From the NCBI GenBank assembly GCA_900142905.1, contig FSRV01000001.1, forward strand, positions 558,001 through 622,000: a stretch of DNA of 64,000 bases, written 5' to 3'. The notes under the pieces are model-generated. The model saw only the letters and a list, made by a program, of their open reading frames with translations. It was not told the origin of the DNA and did not search any database. Source of the stretch: Burkholderia sp. GAS332 (lineage in GTDB: Bacteria; Pseudomonadota; Gammaproteobacteria; Burkholderiales; Burkholderiaceae). Shown here in pieces: positions 19,709 to 31,950 of the stretch (its first letter is position 1; every line of letters starts with the position of its first letter). The position numbers were made by a program, and so were the translations under genes.

Positions 19709-20655
19709 GTGAGATGAGCAGCATCGACCCTAAACAATTCGGCAAAGTGGCAGTGCTGCTCGGTGGAGATTCCGCCGAGCGCGAGGTGTCGCTCAATTCC
19801 GGCCGCCTCGTACTGCAAGGTCTGCGCGACGCCGGTATCGACGCGCATCCGTTCGATCCGGCCGAGCGTCCGCTCGCCGCGTTGAAGGACGAAGGCTTCG
19901 TGCGCGCCTTCAATGCCCTGCATGGCGGTTATGGCGAGAACGGCCAGATTCAGGGCGCGCTCGACTTCTACGGCATTCGCTACACGGGTAGCGGCGTGCT
20001 TGGTTCGGCGCTCGGTCTGGACAAATTCCGCACCAAGCTCGTGTGGCAGCAACTCGGTATTCCGACGCCGCCGTTCGAAGCCGTGCTGCGCGGCGACGAC
20101 TATCAAGCGCGAGCGAAAGACATCGTCGCGAAGCTGGGCTTGCCGCTGTTCGTGAAGCCGGCCAGCGAAGGGTCGAGCGTCGCGGTGATCAAGGTGAAAA
20201 GCGCCGACGCATTGCCGGCAGCGCTGCTCGAAGCGGTCAAGTACGACAAGATCGTCGTGGTCGAAAAGAGCATTGAAGGCGGCGGCGAGTACACCGCGTG
20301 CATCGCCGGCGATCTCGATCTGCCGGTGATTCGTATCGTGCCGGCTGGCGAGTTCTATGACTACCACGCGAAGTACATCGCCAACGACACGCAGTACCTG
20401 ATTCCGTGCGGTCTGGCGGCGGACGAAGAATCGCGCCTGAAAGTGCTGGCGCGCCGCGCGTTCGACGTGCTCGGTTGCACCGATTGGGGTCGTGCCGACT
20501 TTATGCTCGACGCCGACGGCAACCCGTACTTCCTCGAAGTGAACACGGCGCCTGGGATGACCGATCACTCGCTGCCGCCGAAAGCGGCGCGCGCGGTGGG
20601 CATCAGCTATCAGGAACTGGTTGTCGGCGTGTTGGCGCTGACGCTGAAGGACTAA
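19705..20655 (+). CDS. ddlB: D-alanine:D-alanine ligase
   Basis: A 316-residue ATP-grasp enzyme making the D-Ala-D-Ala dipeptide used by MurF. Visible are [19 protein letters not shown] at the N-terminus, [35 protein letters not shown] and the C-terminal [18 protein letters not shown]. An in-frame second ATG at 19714 is an alternative start. Location inside the dcw cluster identifies it as the DdlB ortholog. Confidence 0.95.
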   Translation: MSEMSSIDPKQFGKVAVLLGGDSAEREVSLNSGRLVLQGLRDAGIDAHPFDPAERPLAALKDEGFVRAFNALHGGYGENGQIQGALDFYGIRYTGSGVLGSALGLDKFRTKLVWQQLGIPTPPFEAVLRGDDYQARAKDIVAKLGLPLFVKPASEGSSVAVIKVKSADALPAALLEAVKYDKIVVVEKSIEGGGEYTACIAGDLDLPVIRIVPAGEFYDYHAKYIANDTQYLIPCGLAADEESRLKVLARRAFDVLGCTDWGRADFMLDADGNPYFLEVNTAPGMTDHSLPPKAARAVGISYQELVVGVLALTLKD

Positions 20656-20679
20656 CCGGGGTAACCCAAAAGCAACACC

Positions 20680-21432
20680 ATGTGGAACAACGTTCGCCAG
20701 CTCAATTTCGCCGCCAACGCATTGCATGCGGTGCTGGTGCTCGTGCTGCTGGCGGCAGGCGGTTACTGGTTGATCCAGCGTCCGAATTTCGCGTTGCGCG
20801 AAATCCAGATCGACGGCGACACCGAGCACATCAATTCACCGACGGTGCGCGCCGGTGTAGTAGGGCGGTTGAAGGGCAACTTTTTCACAGTGGATCTCGA
20901 CGTCGCCCGTCAGGCGTTCGAGCAGATGCCGTGGGTGCGTCACGCGAGCGTGCGGCGGGTCTGGCCGAATGCGCTGGCTGTCACGCTTGAAGAGTACAAA
21001 CCGCTAGGAACGTGGGGCAGCGATCAGCTGGTCAGCGTGGACGGCGAGCTGTTCACCGCGAACCAGGGCGAGCTCGAAGAGGAGCTGCCCGCGTTCGACG
21101 GCCCGGACGGAACGGCCAAGGAAGTCGTCGCGCGTTATAGCGACTTCAAGAAGTGGTTTGCGCCGTTGGGCGCAACGCCCGAAGAAGTGACGCTGTCGCC
21201 GCGTTACGCGTGGACGGTGAAGTTGTCGAACGGAACGCAGGTGGAACTTGGGCGCGAGCGCAATCAGGACACGTTGCTCGATCGGAGCCGCCGCCTGACC
21301 GCGGCGTGGAACGCGGTGACGCAACGTTGGGGAAAGGATATCGAGTATGCGGACTTGCGCTATCCGAACGGTTTCGCGATTCGTGCCGCTGGCATGCGCT
21401 TTATCAGCGAACCCGACAAGGGCAAGAAGTAA
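20680..21432 (+). CDS. ftsQ: Cell division protein FtsQ
   Basis: A 250-residue bitopic protein with one membrane segment (about residues 13-35), a periplasmic POTRA domain (FALREIQIDGDTEHINSPTV, residues 40-110) and the FtsQ beta domain. It binds FtsL/FtsB and recruits later divisome proteins. The start is 24 bp after ddlB. Signature segments MPWVRHASVRRVWPNALAV and YPNGFAIRA support the call. Confidence 0.93.
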   Translation: MWNNVRQLNFAANALHAVLVLVLLAAGGYWLIQRPNFALREIQIDGDTEHINSPTVRAGVVGRLKGNFFTVDLDVARQAFEQMPWVRHASVRRVWPNALAVTLEEYKPLGTWGSDQLVSVDGELFTANQGELEEELPAFDGPDGTAKEVVARYSDFKKWFAPLGATPEEVTLSPRYAWTVKLSNGTQVELGRERNQDTLLDRSRRLTAAWNAVTQRWGKDIEYADLRYPNGFAIRAAGMRFISEPDKGKK

Positions 21433-21459
21433 ACGGACATCACACGCAATGAGCACGCT

Positions 21460-22692
21460 ATGAGTAAAGACTATAAAGATCTGCTGGTCGCCCTCGACAT
21501 TGGGACGTCGAAGGTCGTGGCCATCGTCGCCGAACTGAAAGGCGAAGGTCACTACGAGGTGATCGGACTCGGCCAGAGCGAATCAAAGGGGCTCAAGAAA
21601 GGCGTGGTGGTGAACATCGAGGCCACCGTGCAGTCTATTCAGCGCGCGCTTGAAGAAGCCGAGCTGATGGCCGACTGCAAGATTACGAACGTGTTTACCG
21701 GGATCGCCGGCAGCCATATCCGCAGCTTCAATTCGAGCGGCATGGTGGCGATCAAGGAAAAGGAAGTCACGCAGACGGACGTCGCACGCGTAATCGAGAC
21801 GGCGAAGGCGATCAACATCCCGACCGATCAGCAGGTGCTGCACATCCTGACGCAGGAATTCATCATCGACGGCCAGGAAGATGTGCGCGAGCCGATCGGC
21901 ATGAGCGGCATCCGGCTGGAAGTGAAGGTGCATATCGTCACCGGCGCGGTGAGCGCGGCGCAGAACATTGTGAAGTGCGTGCGCCGCTGCGGACTCGAAG
22001 TGAACGATCTGATCTTGCAGCCGCTGGCGTCGTCGCTGGCGGTGCTGACGGAAGACGAAAAAGAACTCGGCGTGGTGCTGGTCGATATCGGCGGCGGCAC
22101 AACGGACATCGCGATTTTCAGCGAAGGCGCGATTCGTCACACCGCGGTGATTCCGATCGCCGGCGACCAGATCACCAGCGACATCGCGATGGCGCTGCGC
22201 ACGCCAACGCCGGACGCGGAAGACATCAAGGTCGACTACGGCATTGCGAAGCAAGCCCTCGCCGATCCGGACGAGATGATCGAAGTGCCGGGTCTCGGCG
22301 AGCGCGGTCCGCGCACGCTGTCGCGCCAGGCATTGGCGGCTGTGGTCGAGCCGCGTGTCGAAGAACTGTTTTCGCTCGTGCAGCAGGTGGTGCGTGAGTC
22401 GGGTTACGAAGAACTACTGAGCTCCGGCGTGGTGCTGACCGGCGGCGCGTCGATGATGCTCGGCATGGTCGAACTCGGCGAGGACATTTTCCTGAAGCCG
22501 GTACGCATCGGCGTGCCGGAATACGCGGGCGGTCTTGCGGACGTCGTGCGTAACCCGCGTTATTCGACGGCGATGGGTCTGCTCTTCGAAGGACGCTCGC
22601 AACGGATGCGCGGCCGCAAGGTCGCTGTGCAGTCGGGGTCGATGGGTCAGGTCTTCACGCGAATGAAAGACTGGTTCCTCGGCAACTTCTAA
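21460..22692 (+). CDS. ftsA: Cell division protein FtsA
   Basis: A 410-residue actin-like ATPase that tethers FtsZ to the membrane. ATPase motifs are DIGTSKVVAIVAE near residue 10, VDIGGGTTDIAIF near 208 and TGGASMMLG near 326. The C-terminus MGQVFTRMKDWFLGNF is the expected amphipathic membrane-targeting helix. ftsZ starts 131 bp downstream, a gap large enough for a separate ftsZ promoter. Confidence 0.96.
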   Translation: MSKDYKDLLVALDIGTSKVVAIVAELKGEGHYEVIGLGQSESKGLKKGVVVNIEATVQSIQRALEEAELMADCKITNVFTGIAGSHIRSFNSSGMVAIKEKEVTQTDVARVIETAKAINIPTDQQVLHILTQEFIIDGQEDVREPIGMSGIRLEVKVHIVTGAVSAAQNIVKCVRRCGLEVNDLILQPLASSLAVLTEDEKELGVVLVDIGGGTTDIAIFSEGAIRHTAVIPIAGDQITSDIAMALRTPTPDAEDIKVDYGIAKQALADPDEMIEVPGLGERGPRTLSRQALAAVVEPRVEELFSLVQQVVRESGYEELLSSGVVLTGGASMMLGMVELGEDIFLKPVRIGVPEYAGGLADVVRNPRYSTAMGLLFEGRSQRMRGRKVAVQSGSMGQVFTRMKDWFLGNF

Positions 22693-22823
22693 CGAATTCG
22701 CTTTTCAGTACAGGTTTCGAAAACTCGCGCTGGTGCCGGCGGCTGGCGCGCGACAGGGGGTTGCCCGATCTCCTGCCGAATAACGGCCGAGTGGCTGTAA
22801 TTTTTTATCTTGACGGAGGCAAC

Positions 22824-24026
22824 ATGGAATTCCAGATGCTGGAAACCGAAACGAACGGCACCATCATCAAGGTGATCGGAGTCGGTGGCGCTGGCGGCAA
22901 TGCCGTTCAGCACATGATCAACAAAGGCGTGCAAGGCGTCGACTTCATCGTGATGAACACGGACGCGCAGGCTCTGTCGCGTTCGCGCGCATCCGCGGTG
23001 ATCCAGCTCGGCAACACGGGTCTGGGCGCTGGCGCCAAGCCGGAAATGGGCCGCGCCGCAGCAGAAGAAGCACGTGAGCGCATCGCCGACGCACTGCGCG
23101 GCGCGCACATGGTGTTCATCACCGCCGGTATGGGTGGTGGCACGGGCACGGGCGCAGCGCCGGTGGTCGCGCAGATCGCCAAGGAAATGGGGATCTTGAC
23201 TGTTGGCGTGGTCAGCAAGCCGTTCGAATTCGAAGGCGGCAAGCGCATGCGCGTGGCAGAAGCGGGTTCGCAGCAACTGGAGGATCACGTCGACTCGCTG
23301 ATCGTCGTTCTGAACGACAAGCTGTTCGAGGTGATGGGCGATGACGCCGAGATGGACAAGTGCTTCCAGTGCGCAGACGACGTTCTGAACAACGCAGTCG
23401 CCGGTATCGCGGAAATCATCAACGTCGACGGTCTGGTGAACGTCGACTTCGAAGACGTGAAGACGGTGATGGGCGAGCAGGGCAAGGCGATGATGGGCAC
23501 GGCGACGGTGGCCGGTGTCGATCGCGCACGTCTGGCTGCTGAGCAGGCTGTGGCCAGCCCGCTGCTGGAAGGGGTGGATCTGTCGGGCGCGCGTGGCGTG
23601 CTGGTCAACATCACGTCGAGCCGTTCGCTGCGTCTGTCGGAAACGCGCGAAGTGATGAACACCATCAAGAGCTATGCGGCAGAAGACGCAACCGTGATCT
23701 TCGGCGCGGTGTACGACGATGCCATGGGCGACGCGCTGCGCGTGACGGTCGTGGCAACGGGTCTGGGCCGTGCGGCGAAGAAGCAGCAATCGGCACCGAT
23801 GACGCTGCTGCGCACCGGCACGGACAACCAGCCGATCGGCGCAATGCAGCACGCTGCTTACGCCCCGTCGTCGTCGCATGCAAGCACGGCCGATTACGGC
23901 GCGCTGGATACGCCGGCTGTGTGGCGCACGTCGCGCGATACGGCGGCTTCGCACGTGCAGGCGCTGCAGGAAAAGGGCGTCGATACGTACGACATTCCGG
24001 CGTTCCTGCGCAAGCAGGCGGACTGA
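22824..24026 (+). CDS. ftsZ: Cell division GTPase FtsZ
   Basis: A 400-residue tubulin homolog that forms the Z-ring. The frame opens at 22761, but ATG at 22824 has an ACGGAGG site and gives the usual MEFQMLE N-terminus. The GTP-binding motif GMGGGTGTGAAPV is near residue 105, VGVGGAGGNAV near 18, and the T7-loop catalytic region NVDFEDVKTVM near 205. The C-terminal peptide DIPAFLRKQ, which contacts FtsA and other partners, is intact. Confidence 0.97.
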   Translation: MEFQMLETETNGTIIKVIGVGGAGGNAVQHMINKGVQGVDFIVMNTDAQALSRSRASAVIQLGNTGLGAGAKPEMGRAAAEEARERIADALRGAHMVFITAGMGGGTGTGAAPVVAQIAKEMGILTVGVVSKPFEFEGGKRMRVAEAGSQQLEDHVDSLIVVLNDKLFEVMGDDAEMDKCFQCADDVLNNAVAGIAEIINVDGLVNVDFEDVKTVMGEQGKAMMGTATVAGVDRARLAAEQAVASPLLEGVDLSGARGVLVNITSSRSLRLSETREVMNTIKSYAAEDATVIFGAVYDDAMGDALRVTVVATGLGRAAKKQQSAPMTLLRTGTDNQPIGAMQHAAYAPSSSHASTADYGALDTPAVWRTSRDTAASHVQALQEKGVDTYDIPAFLRKQAD

Positions 24027-24275
24027 GCGCACGAGCAGGCTTTCGTTGCCGCGCTGGTTTAGCAGCGCTGGCAGACGAATGCACGAGCGTGGCGGGTGAA
24101 CGGCAAACAAGTCGCGTATCGTTTGATTCGCGGCAAGGACAAGTGCCCTCTTCGGATTCCCGAAGCGGATGGGGCAACTGTCGCCGGGTGGCGGAGCCTG
24201 TCGTTAGGCAGACGCTGAATTCACTGCGACACGACGACGTGCGAGCGTGCTTCGCATCGATGCAAAGGACTGAGC

Positions 24276-24779
24276 ATGATTCAGACAGGTGAAAAGCTGC
24301 CCGACGCGACGCTCTTCGAGTTCGTCGAAGACGCGCGGGCGGGCTGCACGCTGGGGCCTAACAGCTTCGACGTGCGCGAGCAGACGGCGGGTAAGCGCGT
24401 GGTGATCTTCGGGTTGCCCGGCGCGTTCACGCCGACCTGTTCGGCCAAACATGTACCGGGTTATGTCGAGCACGCCGAGCAGTTGCGCGCTCTCGGCATT
24501 GATGAAATCTGGTGCGTGTCCGTCAACGACGCGTTCGTAATGGGCGCGTGGGGACGCGATCAGCACGCCTCGGGCAAGGTGCGCATGATGGCGGACGGTA
24601 GCGCGGCTTTCACGCGGGCGCTCGGTCTTGAGCAGGATTTGTCGGCGCGCGGCATGGGAATCCGTTCCCAGCGCTACGCGATGGTTGTCGACGACGGCGT
24701 GGTCAAGACGTTGAACGTCGAGGCTGCCGGCAAATTCGAAGTCAGCGATGCAGGGAGTATCCTCGCTACGTTGAGCTAG
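24276..24779 (+). CDS. Peroxiredoxin, Prx5 (AhpE/hybrid) type
   Basis: A 167-residue redoxin-family thiol peroxidase. The peroxidatic-cysteine motif PGAFTPTCSAKHVPGY is at about residues 48-63, typical of Prx5-type enzymes that reduce H2O2 and alkyl hydroperoxides using glutaredoxin or thioredoxin. AAGGA sits 7-11 nt upstream of the ATG. It lies between ftsZ (249 bp) and lpxC (289 bp) on the same strand, probably as its own unit. The reductant and resolving cysteine cannot be decided from sequence alone. Confidence 0.9.
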   Translation: MIQTGEKLPDATLFEFVEDARAGCTLGPNSFDVREQTAGKRVVIFGLPGAFTPTCSAKHVPGYVEHAEQLRALGIDEIWCVSVNDAFVMGAWGRDQHASGKVRMMADGSAAFTRALGLEQDLSARGMGIRSQRYAMVVDDGVVKTLNVEAAGKFEVSDAGSILATLS

Positions 24780-24875
24780 TTACGCTTGCGTCCGGCCCCT
24801 TTGCTCGAGCCTGCGCGGCTACCGCGTTGTATCAGGGCAACGGCGCATAAGACGCTTTTGTGACAGGCCGTTACG

Positions 24876-24918
24876 CGGGCCGATGACCGGAAACGCCTCC
24901 GTTCCGGACATCGGCCCG
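24876..24918 (+). other. Long imperfect stem-loop between the peroxiredoxin gene and lpxC
   Basis: CGGGCCGATG-A-CCGGAA (24876-24892) pairs with TTCCGG-A-CATCGGCCCG (24902-24918): 16 base pairs with a single A/A mismatch around a 9-nt loop. No T run follows, so it is either a weak or Rho-assisted terminator for the peroxiredoxin gene or a structured RNA or DNA element. Confidence 0.55.
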
Positions 24919-25006
24919 TCACGCTTTCCCTGACAAGTGCCCATTGAGTAATGCAGCGAAACAGATTGATACGTTCCGTGCAACGACGCTCCTTAGGGTA
25001 TTGGAG

Positions 25007-25012
25007 TATACT
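25007..25012 (+). promoter_or_regulatory. lpxC: Possible -10 element of lpxC
   Basis: TATACT (5/6 to consensus) lies 57 bp ahead of the lpxC ATG; no good -35 is seen at 16-18 bp spacing. A start near 25019 would place the 25029-25048 hairpin just inside the leader. Confidence 0.35.
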
Positions 25013-25028
25013 TCGGGCTATGGAATAA

Positions 25029-25048
25029 AAAATCCCGATTGGGATTTT
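25029..25048 (+). promoter_or_regulatory. lpxC: Perfect hairpin in the lpxC leader
   Basis: AAAATCCC-GATT-GGGATTTT is an 8-bp perfect stem with a 4-nt loop ending 20 nt before the lpxC start codon, adjacent to the likely ribosome-binding region (AATAGAAGATCACC). It could modulate translation or attenuate transcription of lpxC, a dosage-critical gene. Confidence 0.45.
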
Positions 25049-25068
25049 CAATCGAATAGAAGATCACC

Positions 25069-25986
25069 ATGCTGAAGCAGCGCACTATCAAATCAATTGT
25101 CAAGACAGTCGGCATCGGCCTGCACTCGGGCCGCAAAGTCGAACTGACGCTCCGCCCGGCGGCGGCCAACACCGGCATCGTGTTTTCGCGCGTGGATTTG
25201 CCCACGCCGGTGGATATTCCCGCGTCGGCGATGGCAATTGGCGATACGCGCCTGGCTTCCGTGTTGCAGAAAGACGGCGCGCGCGTGTCGACCATCGAGC
25301 ATTTGATGTCCGCATGCGCAGGCCTCGGCATCGATAACCTGTATATCGACGTCACCGCGGAAGAAATTCCGATCATGGACGGCAGTGCGGGTTCGTTCGT
25401 GTTTCTGATTCAGTCGGCCGGTATTGAAGAACAGAACGCACCGAAGAAATTCATTAAGGTCACCAAGCCGGTCGAAATTCGCGATGGCGATAAGTTCGCG
25501 CGTCTCGACCCGTATTTCGGCTTCAAGCTCAAGTTCACGATCGATTTCCGTCACCCGGCTGTGGACAAGACCGGCCAGGCGCTGGAAGTCGATTTCGCCA
25601 ATACGTCGTATGTGCGGGAAATCGCTCGTGCGCGTACGTTCGGCTTTGCGCATGAAGTGGAAATGATGCGCGAACTCGGTTTGGCACGCGGCGGCAGCAT
25701 GGATAACGCCATCGTGCTGGACGAATACCGCATTCTGAACAACGACGGCCTGCGTTACGACGACGAGTTCGTGAAGCACAAGATGCTCGACGCGATCGGC
25801 GATCTGTACGTGATCGGCCATCCGTTGCTGGCTTCGTACACGGCGTACAAGTCGGGCCACGGCCTGAACAACGCGCTGCTGCGCGAGTTGCTGGCGCATG
25901 AAGATTCGTACGAAATCGTCACGTTCGACGACACGCAGAAGGCGCCGCGCGGCTTCGCGTATGAAACGCAGACGGCGTTCGCGTAG
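25069..25986 (+). CDS. lpxC: UDP-3-O-acyl-GlcNAc deacetylase LpxC
   Basis: A 305-residue zinc amidase catalysing the committed step of lipid A synthesis. Zinc ligands correspond to His78 (in EHLMSACAG), His237 and Asp241 (in [10 protein letters not shown]); TIEHLMS and [11 protein letters not shown] are also diagnostic. Length matches E. coli LpxC (305). A strong hairpin terminator follows. In E. coli the protein is degraded by FtsH through its C-terminal tail; here the C-terminus ends YETQTAFA, hydrophobic and Ala-terminated, compatible with a similar degron, though this is inference. Confidence 0.97.
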   Translation: MLKQRTIKSIVKTVGIGLHSGRKVELTLRPAAANTGIVFSRVDLPTPVDIPASAMAIGDTRLASVLQKDGARVSTIEHLMSACAGLGIDNLYIDVTAEEIPIMDGSAGSFVFLIQSAGIEEQNAPKKFIKVTKPVEIRDGDKFARLDPYFGFKLKFTIDFRHPAVDKTGQALEVDFANTSYVREIARARTFGFAHEVEMMRELGLARGGSMDNAIVLDEYRILNNDGLRYDDEFVKHKMLDAIGDLYVIGHPLLASYTAYKSGHGLNNALLRELLAHEDSYEIVTFDDTQKAPRGFAYETQTAFA

Positions 25987-26030
25987 TTTGCGTAGCGCCT
26001 TCGGATGAAATTTCCGAAGCAAATGGATGA

Positions 26031-26062
26031 AAAATAAGCGGCCCATCTGGGCCGCTTATTTT
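26031..26062. terminator. Bidirectional terminator between lpxC and the DciA-like gene
   Basis: AAAATAAGCGGCCC (26031-26044) pairs perfectly with GGGCCGCTTATTTT (26049-26062) around an ATCT loop. A T run follows on the plus strand and a matching one on the minus strand, so it suits the two converging genes. Confidence 0.85.
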
Positions 26063-26066
26063 TTGT

Positions 26067-26552
26067 TCAGCGATTTCTCCGATGCCGCGCTGCCATTTTC
26101 GCCAAAGCCTCCTGCAGCGGCGAGGGCGCGAGCGATTCGGAGAGCGCGTGCAGCGCGTCCGCGCCGACCGGCGTCATGCGCGCCTGCTTGACCGGCGGCG
26201 GCTCCTTCAAAGGCTGCGGACGCACGCGAATCCTCAAGGCATTGACCGGCCAGCCGCGCTGCTGCAGATCCGACAGCAAGCGCGGTTCAATCTGGCGCAA
26301 GCGGGCGGCCAGCGCGTTGTGCCCGGCAAACAGGGCCAGCACGCCTTCCTTGATGAAGCTTGGCTCCACGCTCGTGGCCAGATAATCCGGCAGCAGTTCG
26401 CGCAGATCCTTTTCCAGCGCCGCAATCTGCTCGACGCCCGCGCGCAGGGCCACGAACGCGTCGGTGCGATTGAGCACTTCGGCGACGGGTTGCGGCCGGC
26501 GCGCTTTGAACTGCTTGGGCGGCGGCCTTGAAAAGGACGGAAAACGGCTCAT
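26067..26552 (-). CDS. DciA-like protein (DUF721)
   Basis: A 161-residue small basic protein with the DUF721 core (about residues 20-110: VAEVLNRTDAFVALRAG through WPVNALRIRVRP). DciA proteins help load the replicative helicase DnaB in bacteria that lack DnaC/DnaI. The start is placed at 26552 (MSRFPSFSRPPPKQF); the frame opens earlier, but the upstream residues are Arg/Ser-rich and unlike the family. Next to secA and divergent from it, a common proteobacterial arrangement. Confidence 0.75.
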   Translation of the reverse strand: MSRFPSFSRPPPKQFKARRPQPVAEVLNRTDAFVALRAGVEQIAALEKDLRELLPDYLATSVEPSFIKEGVLALFAGHNALAARLRQIEPRLLSDLQQRGWPVNALRIRVRPQPLKEPPPVKQARMTPVGADALHALSESLAPSPLQEALAKMAARHRRNR

Positions 26553-26718
26553 GTTTGACAGTGACGGCGTATTCGCACCCGATGTGCGCTTACGCCGCGA
26601 TTGTACCGTGCGGGATGCATGCGGACCCGCCTCAATGCGTACCGTCGGACGTTGCCGCAGCGGGCTTCCTGTGCCTTGCCGCCGTCGCAGCGCTGACACA
26701 GGCGTGGGCGGGGGCGCG

Positions 26719-26727
26719 TGCTAAAAT
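26719..26727 (+). promoter_or_regulatory. secA: Extended -10 promoter ahead of secA
   Basis: TG-C-TAAAAT (26719-26727) matches the extended -10 pattern TGnTATAAT at 8/9 scored positions including the TG pair. It lies 114 bp before the secA start in the divergent gap; the -35 is not convincing. Confidence 0.45.
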
Positions 26728-26840
26728 GCCCGATTCGAATTCACTCTTGGACTAAGCCGCCGAGGCCCTTCCGACCCCGGAGCGCACGTGCAAACCGCAC
26801 GCCGCGAACCAGCCGAAGCCGCGACGCAGACACCGATCCG

Positions 26841-29645
<2,805 letters not shown>

Positions 29646-29651
29646 TGGCGA

Positions 29652-29684
29652 AAGCGGCGCGCTTTAAGCGCGCCGCTTCGTTTT
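29652..29684 (+). terminator. Intrinsic terminator of secA
   Basis: AAGCGGCGCGC (29652-29662) pairs with GCGCGCCGCTT (29668-29678) around TTTAA, followed by CGTTTT. It begins 7 bp after the secA stop. Confidence 0.85.
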
Positions 29685-29755
29685 ACACCGTGCTTTGCTG
29701 GTGATTTCGCGGTGGTTCGGCAACGCGCCCGAGCCATCAGTTTCCGTTTCCATCG

Positions 29756-29778
29756 ATGCCGGCATCTGCCGGCATTTT
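29756..29778 (+). promoter_or_regulatory. argJ: Terminator-like hairpin in the argJ leader
   Basis: ATGCCGGC-ATCT-GCCGGCAT (29756-29775) followed by TTTC lies 21 nt ahead of the argJ ATG. It resembles an attenuator or a structure near the ribosome-binding region; no leader peptide is evident. Confidence 0.4.
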
Positions 29779-29796
29779 CTTCGACAGGTCGCGACC

Positions 29797-31038
29797 ATGG
29801 CTGTCAATTTCCCTTCGATCGATCCCGCTCAACTCCATCCCATCGCCGGCGTCACGCTAGGCTGGGCGGAGGCGAATATCCGCAAACCGAACCGCAAGGA
29901 CGTGCTGGTCATTTCCGTCGGCGAAGGTGCGACGGTTGGCGGCGCGTTTACGCAGAACCGCTTTTGCGCCGCACCCGTTACGGTGTGCCGTGAAAATCTG
30001 GCGCACGTGCGCGCGGGCGGTAAGCCGATTCGAGCGCTCGTGATCAACACCGGCAACGCAAACGCCGGCACCGGCGAACCGGGCCTCGCGGCTGCGCGCG
30101 AAACCTGTGCCGAACTCGCGCGTCTCGCCGACATCGCGCCGGAACAGGTGCTGCCGTTCTCGACCGGCGTGATTCTTGAACCGCTACCGGTCGATCGTCT
30201 GACGGCCGCGCTGCCGGCTGCGCTGGCGAACCGCAAGGAAGCCAACTGGTACGACGCCGCCCAGGCGATCATGACGACGGACACCTTGCCGAAAGCGGCT
30301 TCGCGTCAGGTCGCGATCGACGGCCACACGGTCACGCTGACCGGCATCAGCAAGGGCGCCGGCATGATCAAGCCGAACATGGCGACCATGCTCGGCTTTC
30401 TCGCGTTCGACGCCGCCGTCGCACAGCCGGTGCTCGACACACTGGTCAAGCACGTGGCCGACCGTTCGTTTAACTGCATCACGATCGACGGCGATACGTC
30501 CACCAACGATTCCTTCATCCTGATCGCGTCGGGCAAATCGAGCCTGCCCGCGATCACGTCTACCGACTCGCCCGCTTATGCAGCGCTGTGCGACGCGGTG
30601 ACCGAAGTCGCCCAGACCCTCGCGCAACTGATCGTGCGCGACGGCGAAGGCGCGACGAAATTCATGACCGTGCAAGTCGAAGGCGGCTCGAGCGTCGGCG
30701 AATGCCGTCAGATCGCTTACGCGATCGGCCACTCGCCGCTCGTGAAGACGGCCTTCTATGCATCGGACCCGAATCTCGGCCGCATTCTCGCGGCTATCGG
30801 CTATGCCGGCGTGGACGATCTCGACGTCGGCAAGATCGATCTGTATCTGGACGACGTGCTGGTCGCTACTGCCGGCGGCCGCAATCCGGCCTACCGTGAG
30901 GAAGATGGCCAGCGCGTCATGAAGAAGAGCGAGATCGGCATTCGTGTCGTACTCGGCCGCGGCGATGCGCAAGCCACGATCTGGACTTGCGATCTGTCGC
31001 ACGATTACGTGAGCATAAACGCCGACTATCGTTCGTAA
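29797..31038 (+). CDS. argJ: Bifunctional ornithine acetyltransferase/N-acetylglutamate synthase ArgJ
   Basis: A 413-residue arginine-biosynthesis enzyme that transfers the acetyl group from N-acetylornithine to glutamate, recycling it. The start at 29797 ([18 protein letters not shown]) matches the family; the frame also opens 102 bp upstream. The self-cleavage site lies in [16 protein letters not shown] near residues 184-199: cleavage before the Thr of A-T-M-L generates alpha and beta chains. Also seen: [11 protein letters not shown] near the N-terminus and [13 protein letters not shown] in the beta chain. Whether it is bifunctional or only the transferase cannot be told from sequence. Confidence 0.95.
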   Translation: MAVNFPSIDPAQLHPIAGVTLGWAEANIRKPNRKDVLVISVGEGATVGGAFTQNRFCAAPVTVCRENLAHVRAGGKPIRALVINTGNANAGTGEPGLAAARETCAELARLADIAPEQVLPFSTGVILEPLPVDRLTAALPAALANRKEANWYDAAQAIMTTDTLPKAASRQVAIDGHTVTLTGISKGAGMIKPNMATMLGFLAFDAAVAQPVLDTLVKHVADRSFNCITIDGDTSTNDSFILIASGKSSLPAITSTDSPAYAALCDAVTEVAQTLAQLIVRDGEGATKFMTVQVEGGSSVGECRQIAYAIGHSPLVKTAFYASDPNLGRILAAIGYAGVDDLDVGKIDLYLDDVLVATAGGRNPAYREEDGQRVMKKSEIGIRVVLGRGDAQATIWTCDLSHDYVSINADYRS

Positions 31039-31080
31039 CCAGGTTCATTACGCGGTTTTTTTGCCGCTTACTTCCCAGCC

Positions 31081-31950
31081 ATGGACAAACTCGAACAGTT
31101 TCTGACCCGAGCCGAAGCCGTGCTCGTCCGTCTCGAAGCGATGCTTCCGCCCGCCGAACCGCAGATCGACTGGTCGGCGGCGGTCGCCTTTCGCTGGCGC
31201 AAGCGCCAGGGGCGCGGCTATTTGCAGCCGGTTCCCGCCATCTCGTCGATCACGCTCGACGACCTGCAAAACATCGATCGCCAGAAAGGGTTGATCGAGC
31301 AGAACACGCGTCAGTTCGTGCATAAGCAGCCGGCCAACAATGTGCTGCTGACGGGCGCGCGCGGCACCGGCAAATCGTCGCTGATCAAGGCTTGCCTGAA
31401 CGCCTATGCGAAAGACGGCCTGCGCCTGATCGAAGTGGATAAGGACGATTTGCACGATCTTGGCGACATCGTCGATCTGATCGCGCAGCGACCGGAGCGC
31501 TTCGTGGTGTTTTGCGACGACCTGTCGTTCGAAGACGGCGAGTCGGGCTACAAGGCGCTGAAGGTCGCGCTGGATGGCTCGATCGCTGCGCAGTCAGACA
31601 ACGTGCTGATTTACGCAACGTCGAATCGCCGCCATCTGTTGCCCGAGTACATGAGCGACAACGAGACGTACAAGCACACGTCCGACGGCGAGATTCATCC
31701 GGGCGAACTGGTCGAAGAAAAGATCTCGCTGTCCGAGCGCTTCGGGCTGTGGGTCAGCTTCTATCCGTTCAAGCAGGACGACTACCTGTCGATTATCGGC
31801 CACTGGCTGCGGCATTTCGGCTGCGACGACGCAGAAGTCGAAGCGGCGCGCGGCGATGCACTGGTGTGGGCGCTGGAGCGCGGTTCGCGCTCTGGGCGTG
31901 TCGCGTGGCAGTTCGCGCGCGACTGGTCCGGCCGGAAGGCCCCGGCATGA
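31081..31950 (+). CDS. DUF815-family AAA-type ATPase
   Basis: A 289-residue P-loop ATPase. Walker A GARGTGKSSLIKA is at about residues 92-104 and Walker B VVFCDDLSFED near 142; a sensor-like YATSNRRHLLPEYM follows near 178. The family (DUF815) is widespread in proteobacteria with no settled function. It begins 42 bp after argJ and overlaps the mutT-like gene by ATGA, so it is probably co-expressed with both. A role in arginine synthesis should not be assumed. Confidence 0.9.
   Translation: MDKLEQFLTRAEAVLVRLEAMLPPAEPQIDWSAAVAFRWRKRQGRGYLQPVPAISSITLDDLQNIDRQKGLIEQNTRQFVHKQPANNVLLTGARGTGKSSLIKACLNAYAKDGLRLIEVDKDDLHDLGDIVDLIAQRPERFVVFCDDLSFEDGESGYKALKVALDGSIAAQSDNVLIYATSNRRHLLPEYMSDNETYKHTSDGEIHPGELVEEKISLSERFGLWVSFYPFKQDDYLSIIGHWLRHFGCDDAEVEAARGDALVWALERGSRSGRVAWQFARDWSGRKAPA

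Noticed and set aside
24150..24165. Terminator of ftsZ
   Set aside because: CTTCGG-ATTC-CCGAAG is a 6-bp stem with no T run, far from the stop; likely incidental.
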